A DNA stretch of 64,000 nucleotides from Dyella humicola (GCF_026283945.1 NZ_JAPDPC010000001.1:1302001-1366000); one strand, 5' to 3'. Positions 18,700-26,990 are shown, counted from the first letter of the stretch. The notes: generated from the letters alone by a model not told the origin. Numbers and translations are program-made.

Positions 18700-18949
18700 G
18701 GTTTTCTCCAGGGGTGCGGCAACGGCGGAAGGTGAATTGCTCGGGAACGGGGTCGTGGCCGCCTTCGCACAAGGGCTGGCAGCGCAGTAGTCGCCAACCA
18801 GCCAGTGCGCTGCCGCGCAACGGACCGAAGCGCACGACCGCAATCCGTGCATAATCGGAGCAGCTGGGATGGAAACGGCAGCGCTGACCCAGCAGGGGGC
18901 TTAGCCAGCGCTTGTAGAAGCCAAGCAGTAGAAGTATTAGTCGGGTCAC
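18689..18949 (-). CDS. yidD: Membrane protein insertion efficiency factor YidD
   Basis: A small (86-residue) membrane-associated protein that aids YidC-dependent insertion. The signature [11 protein letters not shown] and the [15 protein letters not shown] segment are diagnostic, preceded by [11 protein letters not shown]. YidD is usually encoded between rnpA and yidC near the origin; here it overlaps pyrC by 11 bp and is probably co-transcribed with it. Confidence 0.92.
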   Translation of the reverse strand: MTRLILLLLGFYKRWLSPLLGQRCRFHPSCSDYARIAVVRFGPLRGSALAGWRLLRCQPLCEGGHDPVPEQFTFRRCRTPGENHVH

Positions 18950-19012
18950 GACGGTTTAAAGCTGCCGAGACAGCTTGTGGCATAGAGTGCCGCAAGTATT
19001 CCAGAAGCACGG

Positions 19013-19041
19013 TTGCCGGTGTAAGGCACATGGGCTATAAC
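19013..19041 (+). promoter_or_regulatory. Candidate sigma70 promoter for dksA
   Basis: TTGCCG (19013-19018) and TATAAC (19036-19041) are separated by exactly 17 bp, which places the transcript start near 19048, about 27 bp before the dksA ATG. Confidence 0.55.
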
Positions 19042-19074
19042 ACCCGGCCGCCAAGGCCAAAATGGTGAAGGGAT

Positions 19075-20199
19075 ATGGCGAAAACGACGCGTAGTGCTAC
19101 AGCCACCAAGTCGCAGAAGGGAAAACCTGCGGGCAAGGTGAAGGACGTCAAGGCCAGCAAGAAAGCTCCTGCCGTCGGGCGGGGAGCGAAGAGTGCGCCG
19201 GCCAAGGCCGCCGTCAAGGCGGCCCCGGCCAAGAAACCAGCTGCCAAGAAGGTTGCAGCCAAGCCGGCTGTAGCGAAAAAGCCGGTGGCCAAGAAAGCCG
19301 CGAAGTCCCCGGCAAAGCGCGTCGTTGTGAAGAAGGCTGCTCCCAAGCCGCCGGTCAAGAAAGCCACGCCGGCCAAGAAGCCGGCACCCAGCAAGGCCGT
19401 TGTGAAGAAAGTGGCGAAGCCCGTTGCCAAGAAGGTGACGGCGCCCGCCAAGAAGCAGCCACCCCAGGCCGTGGCCAGGCCGGCTTCAACCCCGGTGAAG
19501 GCCGCCAAGGCGCCACCGGCCAAGCCGGTCGCCAAACCGGCTGCCAAGCCTGCACCGGCCAAGCCCGCTCCCAAGCAGGCGGCGCCGGCTCCGGTGAAGG
19601 CAGCGCCAGCGCCCGTCGAGCGGGCCAAACCCGCAGCTCTGCCCTTTACGGGTAAAGTAGCGAGTGCTACCGCTCGTCATACCACTCCTCAAAAGCAGAA
19701 AGCCCAGCAGTCCTCGATGAATAATCCTGCAACTCTCGACAATGGCATCACCCGCGAAGACGGCCGCTACGCGCTGCCTTCCACCACCACGATCGACCTG
19801 CCCAAGGGTTACCGTCCCTCGAACGACGAGGAGTACATGAACCCGAAGCACCTCGCCTACTTCCGCAACAAGCTTCGCGACTGGCGTGACCAGCTGGTGG
19901 AAGAATCGCGCCAGACCATGGAAAACCTCCGTGACGAAGTGCGTGACGTAGGCGACGAAGCCGAGCGCGCCACCCGTGAGACGGAAAACTCGCTGGAACT
20001 GCGTACGCGCGATCGTTACCGAAAGCTGATTTCCAAGATCGACAAGGCATTGCGCCGCATCGAGGAAGGCCGTTACGGCTACTGCGAAGAGACGGATGAG
20101 GAGATTGGTGTCGAGCGTCTCGATGCCCGCCCGATCGCCACGCTGTCGCTGGACGCGCAGGAGCGTCGCGAGCACCTGCAGAAGCAGATGGGCGACTGA
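19075..20199 (+). CDS. dksA: DksA-type RNA polymerase-binding factor with a histone H1-like N-terminal tail
   Basis: DksA binds the RNA polymerase secondary channel and works with ppGpp. Residues 1 to about 210 form a tail of Lys, Ala and Pro repeats (KKPAAKK, AKKPVAKKAAK) like bacterial histone H1 proteins. The DksA core follows (about 215-374), with the coiled coil and an intact tip motif DVGDEA (Asp291, Asp294, Ala296). The zinc finger is degenerate: only Cys337 remains, with Thr340, Ser358 and Ala361 at the other three positions, as in zinc-independent DksA variants. An internal ATG at 19717 (Met215) would give a normal-length 160-residue DksA, but has only a weak ribosome-binding site. 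Confidence 0.9.
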   Translation: MAKTTRSATATKSQKGKPAGKVKDVKASKKAPAVGRGAKSAPAKAAVKAAPAKKPAAKKVAAKPAVAKKPVAKKAAKSPAKRVVVKKAAPKPPVKKATPAKKPAPSKAVVKKVAKPVAKKVTAPAKKQPPQAVARPASTPVKAAKAPPAKPVAKPAAKPAPAKPAPKQAAPAPVKAAPAPVERAKPAALPFTGKVASATARHTTPQKQKAQQSSMNNPATLDNGITREDGRYALPSTTTIDLPKGYRPSNDEEYMNPKHLAYFRNKLRDWRDQLVEESRQTMENLRDEVRDVGDEAERATRETENSLELRTRDRYRKLISKIDKALRRIEEGRYGYCEETDEEIGVERLDARPIATLSLDAQERREHLQKQMGD

Positions 20200-20219
20200 A
20201 CTCGTCCCTTTCGAACAGG

Positions 20220-20252
20220 CAAAGCCCCGCCGATGCGCGGGGTTTTGTTTTT
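20220..20252. terminator. Intrinsic terminator after dksA
   Basis: Stem ccccgc/gcgggg around a 4-nt loop with AAAG on the left and TTTTGTTTTT on the right, 20 bp after the dksA stop. It lies between convergent dksA and sufE; the T-run favours rightward termination. Confidence 0.85.
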
Positions 20253-20381
20253 CTGGGGGGGCGGGGGATGAGGCGGGTAGGGGGGCGTCTCGATCGCTTC
20301 AATGCTTCGACACGAAGGCCTTCAAAGCTGGCGCAGAGGTCGGTTTATGCGCCGCCGCTACCAACCACCCATCCCGCTTTC

Positions 20382-20813
20382 TCAAGCCAGCGTTGCCGCC
20401 GCATAGGCTTTCAGCTTGGCGAGCATGGCCGCCAGTCCATTCGATCGCGTGGGTGACAAATGCTTGGCCAGGCCGATGGCCTCGATAAAGCGAGGTTCGG
20501 TCGCCACGATGTCGCGTGCGGAGCGGTCGGAATAAACGCGCAGAACCAGCGCGATCAAGCCGGAGACGATGGCCGAGTCGCTGGTTGCCTGAAAATGCAG
20601 CTTGTCCGCGCTGCCATACGGTACCAGCCATACCATCGACTGGCAGCCATGCACGCGGTATTGCTCGGTCTTCAGGTCATCGGGAAACGGGGGCAATTGC
20701 TTGCCCAGGTCGATCAGGTATTGGTAGCGCTCAGTCCAGTCGCCAAAAAAGGCGAACTCGTCGACGATATCTTGCTGCGCCTGCTCGGCGTTGGGTGTGG
20801 CAATAGCGTTCAT
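20382..20813 (-). CDS. sufE: SufE family cysteine desulfurase sulfur acceptor
   Basis: SufE accepts persulfide sulfur from the cysteine desulfurase SufS and passes it to the SufBCD scaffold. The 143-residue protein has the acceptor Cys57 in YRVHGCQSMVW and the SufE-type start FAFFGDWTERYQYLIDLGKQLP. It stands alone here, away from any sufBCDS genes, an arrangement seen in other Xanthomonadales. Confidence 0.93.
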   Translation of the reverse strand: MNAIATPNAEQAQQDIVDEFAFFGDWTERYQYLIDLGKQLPPFPDDLKTEQYRVHGCQSMVWLVPYGSADKLHFQATSDSAIVSGLIALVLRVYSDRSARDIVATEPRFIEAIGLAKHLSPTRSNGLAAMLAKLKAYAAATLA

Positions 20814-20843
20814 GCGTGCATTATCGCGCGTTTTGCCCCGATT

Positions 20844-20982
20844 CCCTCTCCCTGCAGGGGAGAGGGCTAGGGTGAGCCCCCGAAAGGGGGTAAAGGGCGA
20901 GTGCTCGCGATAAGGCTGCTACAACGCCGGCTCTGAATGTGGGTCTATCGCAGGATTGGCCCCTCACCTCAGTCCTCTCCTC
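20844..20982. repeat. MITE-like dispersed repeat, copy A
   Basis: Fills most of the gap between sufE and cysS. Left part gagagggctagggtgag is nearly the complement of the right part ctcacctcagtcctctc, so the element has imperfect terminal inverted repeats. About 115 bp of its interior matches 39750-39860 (copy B) at roughly three of four positions by eye, including gtgctcgcg and a tatcgc..gattg block. No coding potential seen. Confidence 0.7.
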
Positions 20983-21050
20983 GCTCCTCAACGCCGGGGC
21001 CATCCATGGCCCTTCCCCGCGTGCCCCGGAGGGGAGAGGAAGTAAGAGCT

Positions 21051-22439
21051 TCAGCCCTTCACCACGCTCCAGCGCGTGCCCTGGGCACCGTCTTCAATGG
21101 CGATTCCCATCGCAGTCAGTTCGTCGCGAATCTCATCGGCACGCTTGAAGTCGCGGGCGGCGCGGGCAGCGCGCCGTGCCTCCAGCAAGGCCTCGATGCG
21201 AGCTTCGTCAATGTCCGATGCATCGCTGGACTGCTTGAACCAGTTTTCCGGATCCTGCTGCAGCAGCCCGAGCAGGGCGCCGGCGCCTAGAAGTGCCCGC
21301 TTCGCTTCGTGCCGGGCATCTGCATCGCCGGCCTGGCGGGCGGCATCAGCCAGCTGCGACAGTTCAGCCAGCGCCTGCGGCGTATTGAGGTCGTCGCACA
21401 GCGCCGCTTCGACGGCGGCGGGTACCGGCAAGTCGGTCATGTCGACCTCGACGTCACCCAGGTCGCGCAGCACGCGATACCAGCCCTCCAGCGTACTGAT
21501 TGCTTGGGCAATGGTCGCATCGGACCAGTCCAGCGGCTGGCGGTAATGACCCCGCAGCAGCAACAGGCGCAGGGCTTCCGGCGGATGTTGCTTGAGCAGT
21601 TCATGCACCAGCATCACGTTGCCCAGCGACTTGGACATCTTGCGGCCGCCGAACGTAAGCATGCCGTTGTGCATCCAATAGCGGGCGAAGATCCTGCCGC
21701 CGTGCGCGCAGGTGGACTGCGCGATTTCGTTCTCGTGATGCGGAAACTGCAGATCCACGCCACCGGCGTGGATATCAATGGTTTCGCCTAGGTGCGCTTC
21801 GCTCATGGCCGAGCACTCGATATGCCAGCCCGGACGGCCGCGACCCCAGGGACTGTCCCAGCCGGGCAGTTCGGGCGTGGATGGCTTCCACAGTACGAAA
21901 TCGCCAGGACTCTGCTTGTAGGGGGCAACTTCCACGCGGGCACCTGCCAGCAGTTCATCTGGGTCGCGGCCCGACAGGGCGCCGTAATCGGCGTAGGAAT
22001 CCACGTTGAACAGCACGTGGCCTTCGGCCGCATAGGCATGTTTGCTGGCGATCAGCCGCTCGATCATCGCGATGATCTGGGGAATGTGCGCCGTTGCGTG
22101 CGGCTCCATGTCCGGCGGAGCGATACCCAGCGCCGCCATGTCTTCGCGGTAGGCTTGCGTATAGCGGCCGGTGATGGTCTCGATGCCCACGCCCAACTGC
22201 TGGGCAGCGGCATTGATCTTGTCGTCCACGTCGGTGATGTTGCGGGCGTAGACCACATGGGGATAGTGGCGGCGCAGCAGGCGCACCAGCACGTCGAATA
22301 CCACCGGACCACGTGCATTGCCGATGTGCACGTAGTTGTAGACCGTGGGCCCGCACAAATACATCGTTACCCGGTCGGGATCGAGCGGGCTGAACGTTTC
22401 AACGCGGCGCGTCAGGCTGTTGTGAAGCGAAATCGGCAT
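21051..22439 (-). CDS. cysS: Cysteine--tRNA ligase
   Basis: Class I synthetase charging tRNA-Cys. The 462-residue protein has the HIGH motif as HIGN (38-41) in [17 protein letters not shown], the zinc ligand Cys29 ([12 protein letters not shown]), [17 protein letters not shown] carrying further zinc ligands, and KMSKS in [11 protein letters not shown]. The C-terminal helical DALR-like region is complete. The frame is open upstream, but ATG 22439 gives the family start [11 protein letters not shown]. Monocistronic. Confidence 0.97.
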   Translation of the reverse strand: MPISLHNSLTRRVETFSPLDPDRVTMYLCGPTVYNYVHIGNARGPVVFDVLVRLLRRHYPHVVYARNITDVDDKINAAAQQLGVGIETITGRYTQAYREDMAALGIAPPDMEPHATAHIPQIIAMIERLIASKHAYAAEGHVLFNVDSYADYGALSGRDPDELLAGARVEVAPYKQSPGDFVLWKPSTPELPGWDSPWGRGRPGWHIECSAMSEAHLGETIDIHAGGVDLQFPHHENEIAQSTCAHGGRIFARYWMHNGMLTFGGRKMSKSLGNVMLVHELLKQHPPEALRLLLLRGHYRQPLDWSDATIAQAISTLEGWYRVLRDLGDVEVDMTDLPVPAAVEAALCDDLNTPQALAELSQLADAARQAGDADARHEAKRALLGAGALLGLLQQDPENWFKQSSDASDIDEARIEALLEARRAARAARDFKRADEIRDELTAMGIAIEDGAQGTRWSVVKG

Positions 22440-22670
22440 CGGCAGGAAATCCGGGCGGTGGGAGCGGGCGCAGGCGGGCGCAAGCCGGCCGCGCATCTTA
22501 ACAAGCTGCTGCTGCCGCCGCAGGCACCTGATAGGGGTGGAGTGGGTGAACAGCGACAGTTAATCGCAAGACTTTAAGTGAGTTCTAAGCGTCGATTCAG
22601 TGTGAATTTGTTGCAATGGCTGCTATGAGGCGCATAGATGCGCCCAACATGCCCCTGAGCGGAGGTCGTA

Positions 22671-23246
22671 ATGACCAAGATGGTGTTTCCCGCGCTGGTG
22701 CTAGCCTTGATGGCCTGTGGCCTGACAGTTACCAGTGCATTTGCGCAGGATGCGCGGTACCAGAGTCAAAATCCGAGTCAAAATCAAAGCCAGAACGACG
22801 ACAACACCCACTATGGCTGGGCGGATGTGTTGCGCGTCGACCCTGTCTATGGGGTTGCCCGCACCGAGGTGCCACGCCAGGAATGCTACGACCAGCAGGT
22901 GGTGCAGACCGCGCCGCCCCAGGGCAGCGCGGCCGGCACCATCTTGGGTGCTGTCGTGGGCGGTGTGCTGGGAAGCACCGTCGGCCGCGGCAGTGGCCGT
23001 ACAGCGGCCACCGTGGTTGGCGCGGTCGCTGGTGGTGCCGTCGGCAACAGTGTGTCGGCCAGTGGCGGTGGCCAGTACCAGGGCACCGAGACCCACTGCC
23101 GCCAGGTGGCTGCAGTGAGCGAGCAGCGCCGCATCATGGGTTATGACGTGGAGTATCGCTATCGCGGCGAAGTCTATGTTTCCCGTCTCAACTACGACCC
23201 GGGCGAGCGTCTCCGGGTACGGGTAAGCGTCGCGCCCGCCGACTGA
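22671..23246 (+). CDS. Glycine-zipper 2TM domain secreted protein
   Basis: A 191-residue envelope protein. The signal peptide (1-25) ends AFA before QDARY, then comes a polar linker of NPSQNQSQN repeats. The central hydrophobic stretch GTILGAVVGGVLGSTVGRGSGRTAATVVGAVAGGAVG (described here by its GxxxG spacing) forms the two-helix glycine zipper typical of the Rickettsia 17-kDa antigen family, and the C-terminal part (IMGYDVEYRYRGEVYVSRL) is conserved in such proteins. Probably outer-membrane associated; it lacks a clear lipobox. Confidence 0.82.
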   Translation: MTKMVFPALVLALMACGLTVTSAFAQDARYQSQNPSQNQSQNDDNTHYGWADVLRVDPVYGVARTEVPRQECYDQQVVQTAPPQGSAAGTILGAVVGGVLGSTVGRGSGRTAATVVGAVAGGAVGNSVSASGGGQYQGTETHCRQVAAVSEQRRIMGYDVEYRYRGEVYVSRLNYDPGERLRVRVSVAPAD

Positions 23247-23273
23247 CCCTGCAGCCTGACCCATTCAGCAACG

Positions 23274-23293
23274 CCGCCGCCTTCGGGCGGCGG
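23274..23293. terminator. UUCG-capped hairpin after the glycine-zipper gene
   Basis: A perfect 8-bp stem (ccgccgcc/ggcggcgg) with a TTCG tetraloop sits 27 bp after the stop at 23246. It has no T-run, so it may stabilise the mRNA 3' end or act with Rho; it is a weak candidate terminator. Confidence 0.45.
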
Positions 23294-23328
23294 TTCGCTG
23301 TAGGGGCGTCTTCATCCAAGCCGGCTTG

Positions 23329-23357
23329 TTGCATGGCAGCGAAAATCCCGTCATGAT
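23329..23357 (+). promoter_or_regulatory. Candidate promoter of the arginine operon leader
   Basis: TTGCAT (23329-23334) and CATGAT (23352-23357) are 17 bp apart, with 3 of 6 and 4 of 6 consensus matches. A start near 23364 would put the leader ATG (23383) about 19 nt into the transcript. Weak, chosen mainly by position. Confidence 0.3.
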
Positions 23358-23382
23358 GCGCGTTCAACCTCCCGGAACCTCC

Positions 23383-23487
23383 ATGTCCGCAGCCGTCTAT
23401 ACCGCCACCGTACTCACCAGCGCCCGCATGGCTGCTGGGATGACGTCGCGTGCGCGCCGACCGCTGGTCCGACATTCGGCCGGGTAG
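23383..23487 (+). CDS. Putative 34-residue arginine leader peptide
   Basis: A short frame begins at ATG 23383, with GGAA 5 bp upstream as a modest ribosome-binding site, and ends at TAG 23485-23487. Codons 23-30 read Arg-Ala-Arg-Arg-Pro-Leu-Val-Arg (CGT, CGC, CGA, CGA for Arg), so four of eight codons are Arg; a fifth Arg is codon 15. Its last codons overlap the antiterminator strand of the hairpin system at 23478-23548, and the first arginine gene follows at 23634. An in-frame ATG at 23353 could extend it by 10 residues. Function as a leader is inferred from layout; I know of no named homologue. Confidence 0.6.
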   Translation: MSAAVYTATVLTSARMAAGMTSRARRPLVRHSAG

Positions 23488-23548
23488 GCTGTCGCACGCA
23501 TTTCATGTGTATCGACGACAAAACCCGGCCTGCAGCCGGGTTTTTTTG
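23478..23548 (+). promoter_or_regulatory. Putative transcription attenuator upstream of argF'
   Basis: A strong intrinsic terminator has arms aaacccggc (23521-23529) and gccgggttt (23535-23543), loop ctgca, and T-run 23541-23547. The segment ggccgggt at 23478-23485, at the end of the leader frame, is exactly complementary to acccggcc at 23523-23530, which includes the terminator 5' arm, so the two structures are mutually exclusive. A ribosome reaching the TAG would cover 23478-23485 and allow termination. One stalled at the Arg codons 23449-23460 would leave it free to form the antiterminator. Terminator confidence is high; the regulatory reading is inference. Confidence 0.65.
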
Positions 23549-23633
23549 TTTTTGGATTTTGAACTGACATGGGCTGGCCCGCCCTGAGACCACTGGCCTT
23601 CAGGGCCAACGACAAGACAAAGGTATTCACGAG

Positions 23634-24641
23634 ATGACTCTTCGCCATTTTCTGACCACCCAGGACTACAGCCGCGCCGAGATCGACGCGCTGTTGGAAC
23701 AGGCGGCCGCCTTCAAGCGTTCCCCGCGCGGCCAGCAGCTGGCTGGCAAGTCGGTGGCGCTGATGTTCTTCAACCCGTCGATGCGTACCCGCACCAGCTT
23801 CGAGCTGGGCGCTTTCCATATGGGTGGCCACGCCATCGTGCTGGCGCCAGGCAAGGACGCATGGCCGATCGAGTTCGAGGTGGGCAGCGTGATGGAAGGC
23901 GATACGGAGGAGCACATCGCCGAAGTGGCGCGCGTGCTGTCGCGCTATGTGGACCTGATCGCCGTGCGTGCATTTCCGAAGTTCCAGGATTGGTCGGTGG
24001 ATCGCGAGGACAAGGTCATCAAGGCGTTCGCGCAGTACGCGACGGTGCCGGTGATCAACATGGAAACCATCACCCATCCGTGCCAGGAGCTGGCACACGC
24101 GATGGCGCTGAAGGAACACCTGGGCAATCTGCAGAACAAGAAGTATGTGCTCACCTGGACCTATCACCCCAAGCCGCTGAACACCGCAGTGGCTAACTCC
24201 GCCTTGTTGATCGCCACCAAGATGGGCATGGACGTGACCTTGCTGTGTCCCACACCTGACTACGTGCTGGACGAGCGCTACATGGAGTTCGGCTACCAGA
24301 ACGCCATGCAAAACGGCGGTTCGCTCAAGGTCAGCCACAACATCGAAGAAGCCTATCGCGGCGCCGATGTGGTCTACGCCAAGAGCTGGGGTGCGCTGCC
24401 GTTCTTCGGCAACTGGGAGCAGGAGAAGCCGATCCGCGAGGCGAGCCGGCACTTCATCGTGGACGAGGCCAAGATGGCGCTGACCAATAACGGTCTCTTC
24501 AGTCATTGCCTGCCGTTGCGTCGCAATGTGAAAGCCACCGATGCCGTGATGGATTCGCCGGCGTGCATCGCCATCGATGAAGCCGAGAACCGCCTGCATG
24601 TGCAGAAGGCGGTGATGGCGTCGTTGATCGGTCAGCGCTGA
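23634..24641 (+). CDS. argF': N-acetylornithine carbamoyltransferase
   Basis: Carbamoylates N-acetylornithine to N-acetylcitrulline, the variant arginine route described in Xanthomonas. The 335-residue protein has the carbamoyl-phosphate motif as NPSMRTRTS (47-55; ordinary transcarbamylases read STRTR), the acetylated-substrate type loop region APGKDAWPIEFEVG, the THPCQELAHAM segment and HCLPLRRNVKATD near the C-terminus. Its neighbours support this route: a fused kinase/synthase and a separate deacetylase, with no argJ. First structural gene after the putative attenuator. Confidence 0.93.
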   Translation: MTLRHFLTTQDYSRAEIDALLEQAAAFKRSPRGQQLAGKSVALMFFNPSMRTRTSFELGAFHMGGHAIVLAPGKDAWPIEFEVGSVMEGDTEEHIAEVARVLSRYVDLIAVRAFPKFQDWSVDREDKVIKAFAQYATVPVINMETITHPCQELAHAMALKEHLGNLQNKKYVLTWTYHPKPLNTAVANSALLIATKMGMDVTLLCPTPDYVLDERYMEFGYQNAMQNGGSLKVSHNIEEAYRGADVVYAKSWGALPFFGNWEQEKPIREASRHFIVDEAKMALTNNGLFSHCLPLRRNVKATDAVMDSPACIAIDEAENRLHVQKAVMASLIGQR

Positions 24642-24660
24642 GTCGAGGCGAAATCAGCTC

Positions 24661-25284
24661 ATGTATATGCCCACTTATTTCAAGGAAACACGAAGCGAAG
24701 CGCTGCATGCGTTGATGCGCGCTTACCCCTTCGCCACGCTGGTGACGCATGGCGATGCAGGCCTCACCGCCAATCATCTGCCGTGCGAGCTGGTCGGTGA
24801 CCACTTGCATGGCCACGTCGCGCGCGGCAACGAACTGGCGCGTGCCGATGGTGCCGAGGTGTTGGTGATTTTTCGCGGACCGGAAGGCTATGTGAGCCCG
24901 AACTGGTATCCGAGCAAGCACGAGACCGGGCGCGAAGTGCCGACCTGGAACTATGCGGTGATCCATGTGCATGGGCGCCTGCGCGTGGTCGAGGATCACA
25001 CCTGGCTACGACTGTTGCTTGAGCGCCTGACCGATCGTCACGAAGCGGGCCAGCCCAAGCCGTGGCACGTATCCGATGCGCCGGCCGACCATATCGAGAA
25101 GTCGCTGGGTGGCATCGTCGGTCTGGAAATCAGCATCGATCGCATCGAGGGCAAGTTCAAGCTGAGCCAGAACCACCCGGCAGCGAATCGCGCCGGCGTG
25201 GTCGAAGGCTTGCGTCAGCGCAGCGGTCGGGGCGATGCCGAGCTGGCGGATCTCATGGTTCAACAAGAGGAGAGCAGGTCGTGA
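24661..25284 (+). CDS. PaiB-type FMN-binding protein
   Basis: A 207-residue split-barrel flavin-binding protein of the PaiB family (FMN-binding negative transcriptional regulator), starting MYMPTYFKETRSEALHALM with FATLVTHGDAGLTANHLP and SPNWYPSKHETGREVPTWNYAVIHVHG, the family signature. PaiB in Bacillus represses sporulation and protease genes and sits next to a polyamine acetyltransferase; a DNA-binding role is not proved here. It begins 19 bp after argF' and its stop overlaps the next start, so it belongs to the arginine operon. Confidence 0.88.
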   Translation: MYMPTYFKETRSEALHALMRAYPFATLVTHGDAGLTANHLPCELVGDHLHGHVARGNELARADGAEVLVIFRGPEGYVSPNWYPSKHETGREVPTWNYAVIHVHGRLRVVEDHTWLRLLLERLTDRHEAGQPKPWHVSDAPADHIEKSLGGIVGLEISIDRIEGKFKLSQNHPAANRAGVVEGLRQRSGRGDAELADLMVQQEESRS

Positions 25285-25760
25285 GCAAGGGACATCAGCA
25301 TCGCTACAAAGTGGACGTGACGTGGACCGGCAACCAGGGCACCGGTACGAAGACCTACCAGGGCTACGGCCGTGAGCATGAAATCCGCATCGCTGGTAAG
25401 CCGGTGCTGGCGGGTTCGTCCGATCCCACGTTTCGTGGCGATGCCAGCAAGCACAACCCGGAAGACATGCTGGTGACCTCGCTTTCCACCTGCCACATGC
25501 TGTCGTACCTGCATCAGGCCGTGCTGGCCGGTGTCGTCGTGACGGCTTATGAGGACAACGCCGAAGGCACGATGGAAACCGATGCACATGGCGGCCGCTT
25601 CCTTGAAGTCGTGCTGCACCCGGTAGTGACCATCGCGGCGGGCAGTGATCCGGCCAAGGCTGAGGCGGCGCACGAGCCTGCGCACCACGCCTGCTTTATC
25701 GCCAATTCCGTGAATTTTCCTGTGCGCTGCGAACCGCGCATCGTCGTCGAATCCGTCTGA
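25281..25760 (+). CDS. OsmC family peroxiredoxin-like protein
   Basis: A 159-residue OsmC/Ohr-like protein. It has the first catalytic Cys in SLSTCHMLSYL and the second in HHACFIANSVNFPV, preceded by GDASKHNPEDMLVTSL, typical of the YhfA/OsmC-like thiol peroxidase family. Initiation is at GTG 25281, which overlaps the paiB stop by four bases and has a strong gaggagag ribosome-binding site. It is probably translationally coupled to paiB; its place inside an arginine operon is unexplained. Confidence 0.88.
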   Translation: MSKGHQHRYKVDVTWTGNQGTGTKTYQGYGREHEIRIAGKPVLAGSSDPTFRGDASKHNPEDMLVTSLSTCHMLSYLHQAVLAGVVVTAYEDNAEGTMETDAHGGRFLEVVLHPVVTIAAGSDPAKAEAAHEPAHHACFIANSVNFPVRCEPRIVVESV

Positions 25761-25796
25761 CCTTTTGTTCTTATTTCTTCTCCAGGATTGCCAGTC

Positions 25797-26990
25797 ATGA
25801 GCAAAGATATCGTTCTCGCCTTCTCCGGTGGCCTCGACACCAGCTTCTGCGTGCCCTACCTCAAGGAGCGCGGCTGGGCCGTGCACACCGTGTTCGCCGA
25901 TACCGGCGGCGTCGATGCTGAAGAGCGCGCCTATATTGAGCAGCGCGCCAAGGAGCTGGGTGTCGCCAGCCACGTTACCGTCGACGGTGGCCCGGCGATC
26001 TGGGAAGGCTTCGTCAAGCCGTTCGTGCAGGCGGGCGAGGCTTACCAGGGTCAGTATCCGCTGCTGGTGTCCGATCGCTACCTGATCGTGGATGCGGCCA
26101 TCAAGCGCGCTGGCGAGCTGGGCACCAAGGCGATTGCGCATGGCTGCACCGGCATGGGCAATGACCAGGTGCGTTTCGACCTGGCGGTGAAGGCGCTAGG
26201 CGACTACGAGATCGTGGCGCCGATCCGCGAGATCCAGAAAGAGCACACCCAGACGCGCGCCTATGAGCAGGCCTATCTGGAAGAGCGCGGCTTTGACGTG
26301 CGCGCGAAGCAGAAGAGCTACACCATCAATGAGAACCTGCTGGGCGTGACCCTGTCCGGCGGTGAGATCGATCATTGGAAGACCCCGGGCGAAGGTGCGC
26401 GGGGCTGGTGCAAGCCGCGCGCCGAATGGCCGTCCGAAAAGCTCTCGGTGACGATCGGCTTCGTCAAGGGCGAGGCGGTGTCGCTCAATGGCGAAAAGCT
26501 GCCAGGCGCGAAGCTGCTGGCCAAGCTCAACGAGTTGTTCGCTCCCTACGGCGTGGGTCGTGGCATGTACACCGGCGACACTACCATCGGCTTGAAGGGT
26601 CGCATCGTGTATGAAGCCCCGGGCCTGATCTCGCTTCTCGCCGCGCATCGTGCGCTGGAAGAGGCCGTGCTGACCAAGCAGCAGAACCGCTTCAAGCCCG
26701 AAGTGGCACGCAAGTGGGTGGAAGTGGTGTACGAAGGTTTCTTCCACGATCCGGTCAAGACCGATCTCGAGGCTTATCTGAGCTCCAGCCAGAGCTGCGT
26801 CAATGGCGAAGTGGTGCTGGAAACCTCGGGTGCCCAGGTCACCGCGGTGGAAGTGCGTTCGCCGCACATCCTCAATGCCAAGGGTGCCACCTACGCGCAG
26901 TCGGCCGATTGGGGCGTGGAGGAAGCCGAGGGCTTTATCAAGCTGTTCGGTATGAGCAGCACGTTGTGGGCCGAGATCAACCGCGGCTGA
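25797..26990 (+). CDS. argG: Argininosuccinate synthase
   Basis: Joins citrulline and aspartate with ATP to form argininosuccinate. The 397-residue protein has the N-type ATP pyrophosphatase loop AFSGGLDTS near the N-terminus, [15 protein letters not shown] for aspartate and citrulline binding, and [12 protein letters not shown] 25797 has ccag-type spacing after an AT-rich gap of 36 bp. It lies in the arginine block between osmC and the deacetylase. Confidence 0.96.
   Translation: MSKDIVLAFSGGLDTSFCVPYLKERGWAVHTVFADTGGVDAEERAYIEQRAKELGVASHVTVDGGPAIWEGFVKPFVQAGEAYQGQYPLLVSDRYLIVDAAIKRAGELGTKAIAHGCTGMGNDQVRFDLAVKALGDYEIVAPIREIQKEHTQTRAYEQAYLEERGFDVRAKQKSYTINENLLGVTLSGGEIDHWKTPGEGARGWCKPRAEWPSEKLSVTIGFVKGEAVSLNGEKLPGAKLLAKLNELFAPYGVGRGMYTGDTTIGLKGRIVYEAPGLISLLAAHRALEEAVLTKQQNRFKPEVARKWVEVVYEGFFHDPVKTDLEAYLSSSQSCVNGEVVLETSGAQVTAVEVRSPHILNAKGATYAQSADWGVEEAEGFIKLFGMSSTLWAEINRG

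Noticed and set aside
17527-18735. 402-codon rightward open frame opposite pyrC
   Set aside because: Antisense shadow of dihydroorotase; no recognisable motifs or ribosome-binding site.
23519-23548. Reading the hairpin as the plain terminator of the glycine-zipper gene
   Set aside because: It lies about 275 bp after that stop, with a separate hairpin at 23274-23293 closer to it and the Arg-rich frame in between; attenuation explains the layout better, though this is not proved.
23397-24599. 400-codon leftward open frame covering argF' and part of its leader
   Set aside because: Shadow of argF' on the other strand; it gives a His/Gln-rich string without motifs.
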